Virus record (IMG/VR): IMGVR_UViG_3300036886_000138
Span: 1-49,287 of that record
Strand: one strand, 5' to 3'
Length of the DNA stretch: 49,287 nucleotides
DNA from: a virus
Under the pieces are notes generated by a model. The model was given only the letters and a program-made list of their open reading frames with translations, was not told the DNA's origin and did no database searches. The translations under genes were made by a program, and so were the position numbers. Shown piece after piece: positions 48,489 through 49,287 of this stretch; within the stretch, counting starts at the first letter, position 1, and each line of letters begins with the position of its first letter.

Positions 48489-48671
48489 ATGCATAGCCGA
48501 ATGTCCATCAAAGAAGTGAAATCTTATTTGAAAGGAATACAGAAAGACCCTGGTAAGAGTGAACAGGGCCATTCTGTTAGCGTAACAGACAAGCATAACA
48601 AACCTGCCCACCGCGGCGGACACGCATCTAACCCGCATTTCCGCGCAGCGATGGGCAAGAAAAAAGCGTAG
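48489..48671 (+). CDS. Small basic protein at the end of the late unit, 60 aa
   Basis: ATG 48489 follows GGAGG by 6-7 nt. The product is Lys/His/Gly-rich (MSIKEVKSYLKGIQKDPGKS, KPAHRGGHASNPHFRAAMGK) and probably binds nucleic acid or is unstructured. Its stop lies in the shared terminator, directly abutting the convergent minus-strand gene. Confidence 0.65.
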   Translation: MHSRMSIKEVKSYLKGIQKDPGKSEQGHSVSVTDKHNKPAHRGGHASNPHFRAAMGKKKA

Positions 48672-48679
48672 TTACGCTT
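48660..48679. terminator. Shared terminator at the convergent junction
   Basis: AAGCGTA (48664-48670) and TACGCTT (48673-48679) form a hairpin that overlaps the stop codons of both converging genes. On the minus strand it is followed by six T (48665-48660), a good terminator; on the plus strand the run is GGTTTGGTTTTCTT, weaker. Confidence 0.72.
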
Positions 48680-49190
48680 GGTTTGGTTTTCTTACCGTTT
48701 CAGCGGAATTTGGCGTTGAGCCTTTGGTATCTGGTGACGTAACTAACAAAGGCTCAACGACTCTTACCAAGCTTGGTAAGCCCTGACCTGGCACGCCAAA
48801 TTGCGTGAACTCGATAATAACCTTTGCTGACGCAGGCGTTACCCCATCACCTGTAGAAGAAGCACCAATCTTTAGCCCAGGCACAGCCACCCCACCGGAA
48901 CTTAACTCTACAACGGTTCCGAAAACCGTTGTATCCGGCAGCTTCAAAAGCACTCGATGCCCGACTTCGAGATTGTTACCGATTGAATCTTTAACCTGAC
49001 TTGACATATAATCTCCTTCGTCGCATAAGCGACCGGCTGGAAATGCGTGACAGTAATTACATCTGCGGCCGTCACCGCTTATCTTCAAGACCTTGCGGTC
49101 TTTGCTACCGCAAGCGGCACAAGCTTCGCTTTTATCCGGCGAAGCCGTTACCGAGTGACAGCCGCATGATGTACAAATCAGACGTTTCAT
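48672..49190 (-). CDS. Zinc-ribbon protein with C-terminal GroES-like/beta-barrel segment, 172 aa
   Basis: ATG 49190 overlaps the stop of the partial upstream gene by 4 nt. Residues 1-60 hold CTSCGCHSV, CAACGSKD and CNYCHAFPAGRLC, enough for two zinc sites. Residues 62-172 form a separate beta domain (DSIGNNLEVGHRVLLKLPDT, VFGTVVELSSGGVAVPGLKI), loosely like a small barrel. An in-frame ATG 49007 with GGAG 5-6 nt upstream could make the 111-aa C-terminal domain alone. It is the last gene of the leftward unit if the genome is circular. Confidence 0.65.
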   Translation of the reverse strand: MKRLICTSCGCHSVTASPDKSEACAACGSKDRKVLKISGDGRRCNYCHAFPAGRLCDEGDYMSSQVKDSIGNNLEVGHRVLLKLPDTTVFGTVVELSSGGVAVPGLKIGASSTGDGVTPASAKVIIEFTQFGVPGQGLPSLVRVVEPLLVTSPDTKGSTPNSAETVRKPNQA

Positions 49191-49287
49191 GTAAATGTTA
49201 GGTAGTCGATGGCAGACTCGACCGCCTGCTGGGCAGAGTGAGTTCCAATAAAAATTCCAAGGCTTTGTGGGCAGCTACCAATTAAAG
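49187..49287 (-). CDS. Partial gene at the window end (C-terminal 32 residues)
   Basis: The minus frame enters at the window edge (LIGSCPQSLGIFIGTHSAQQ) and ends AVESAIDYLTFT at TGA 49189-49187, overlapping the next start by 4 nt as elsewhere in this unit. The start lies outside. If the window is circular, the frame continues back into bases 46-1 and could begin at a TTG near 40 behind GGGA, but it would then overlap the zinc-finger gene. Confidence 0.55.
   Translation of the reverse strand, partial: LIGSCPQSLGIFIGTHSAQQAVESAIDYLTFT

Overview
The window looks like the genome, complete or nearly so, of a virulent, podovirus-type tailed phage of a Gram-negative bacterium. One copy each of portal, large terminase, scaffold, HK97-fold major capsid protein, head-tail adaptors, tail protein, ejection-type proteins and SleB-type endolysin is present. 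I see no tape-measure or sheath gene, integrase, tRNA, CRISPR array or insertion sequence. The host is not identifiable. The SleB-type lysin, a DUF3309 protein and AQA/ANA-type signal peptides suggest a diderm such as Acidobacteriota or Proteobacteria, but that is a weak inference.

The layout is two divergent transcription units. The early/replication unit runs leftward (minus strand) from about 18.9 kb to position 1 and resumes at 49,287 down to 48,672. The late unit runs rightward from a promoter near 19.2 kb to 48,671. The units meet at a hairpin terminator at 48,660-48,679 that overlaps both stop codons. Minus-strand coding sequence runs off both ends, so the window fits a circular or circularly permuted map opened at an arbitrary point.

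Minus strand, 18.9-15.1 kb: small early genes of unknown function, several with zinc-binding cysteines, separated by sigma70-like promoters, palindromic operators, long inverted repeats and an AT-rich dyad that is my best origin candidate (17.74-17.99 kb). 15.0-11.7 kb: J-domain protein, 59-aa protein, VWA protein, soluble FtsK-type motor and small accessory genes. 11.7-8.1 kb: zinc-finger protein, PD-(D/E)XK nuclease, NrdR-like zinc ribbon, Sak4-like RecA-fold ATPase and a candidate ssDNA-binding protein. 8.0-5.9 kb: a train of very small overlapping genes. 5.9-0.3 kb: ParB-methyltransferase fusion, UDG-like/exonuclease fusion, separate family A polymerase, DUF3987-type ATPase, GroES-like co-chaperonin and a C2H2 zinc-finger protein.

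Plus strand: small-terminase candidate, HELIEA protein, a 536-aa exported two-repeat protein, large terminase, portal, scaffold, capsid, a second exported protein with the same domain, a lysis region (membrane proteins, exported Cys-rich protein, cationic peptide, DUF3309, endolysin), a PurD-like ATP-grasp enzyme, a P22 gp10-like tail protein, a beta-helix tailspike with its own signal peptide, and four large ejection-type proteins.

The most unusual elements are: Sec-type signal peptides on several late proteins, three of them large; the PurD-like ATP-grasp gene; the FtsK/VWA/J-domain cluster with a separate GroES; the divided UDG/exonuclease and polymerase; and the structured noncoding DNA between 16.9 and 19.35 kb. 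All assignments come from reading motifs by eye; no database search was run.
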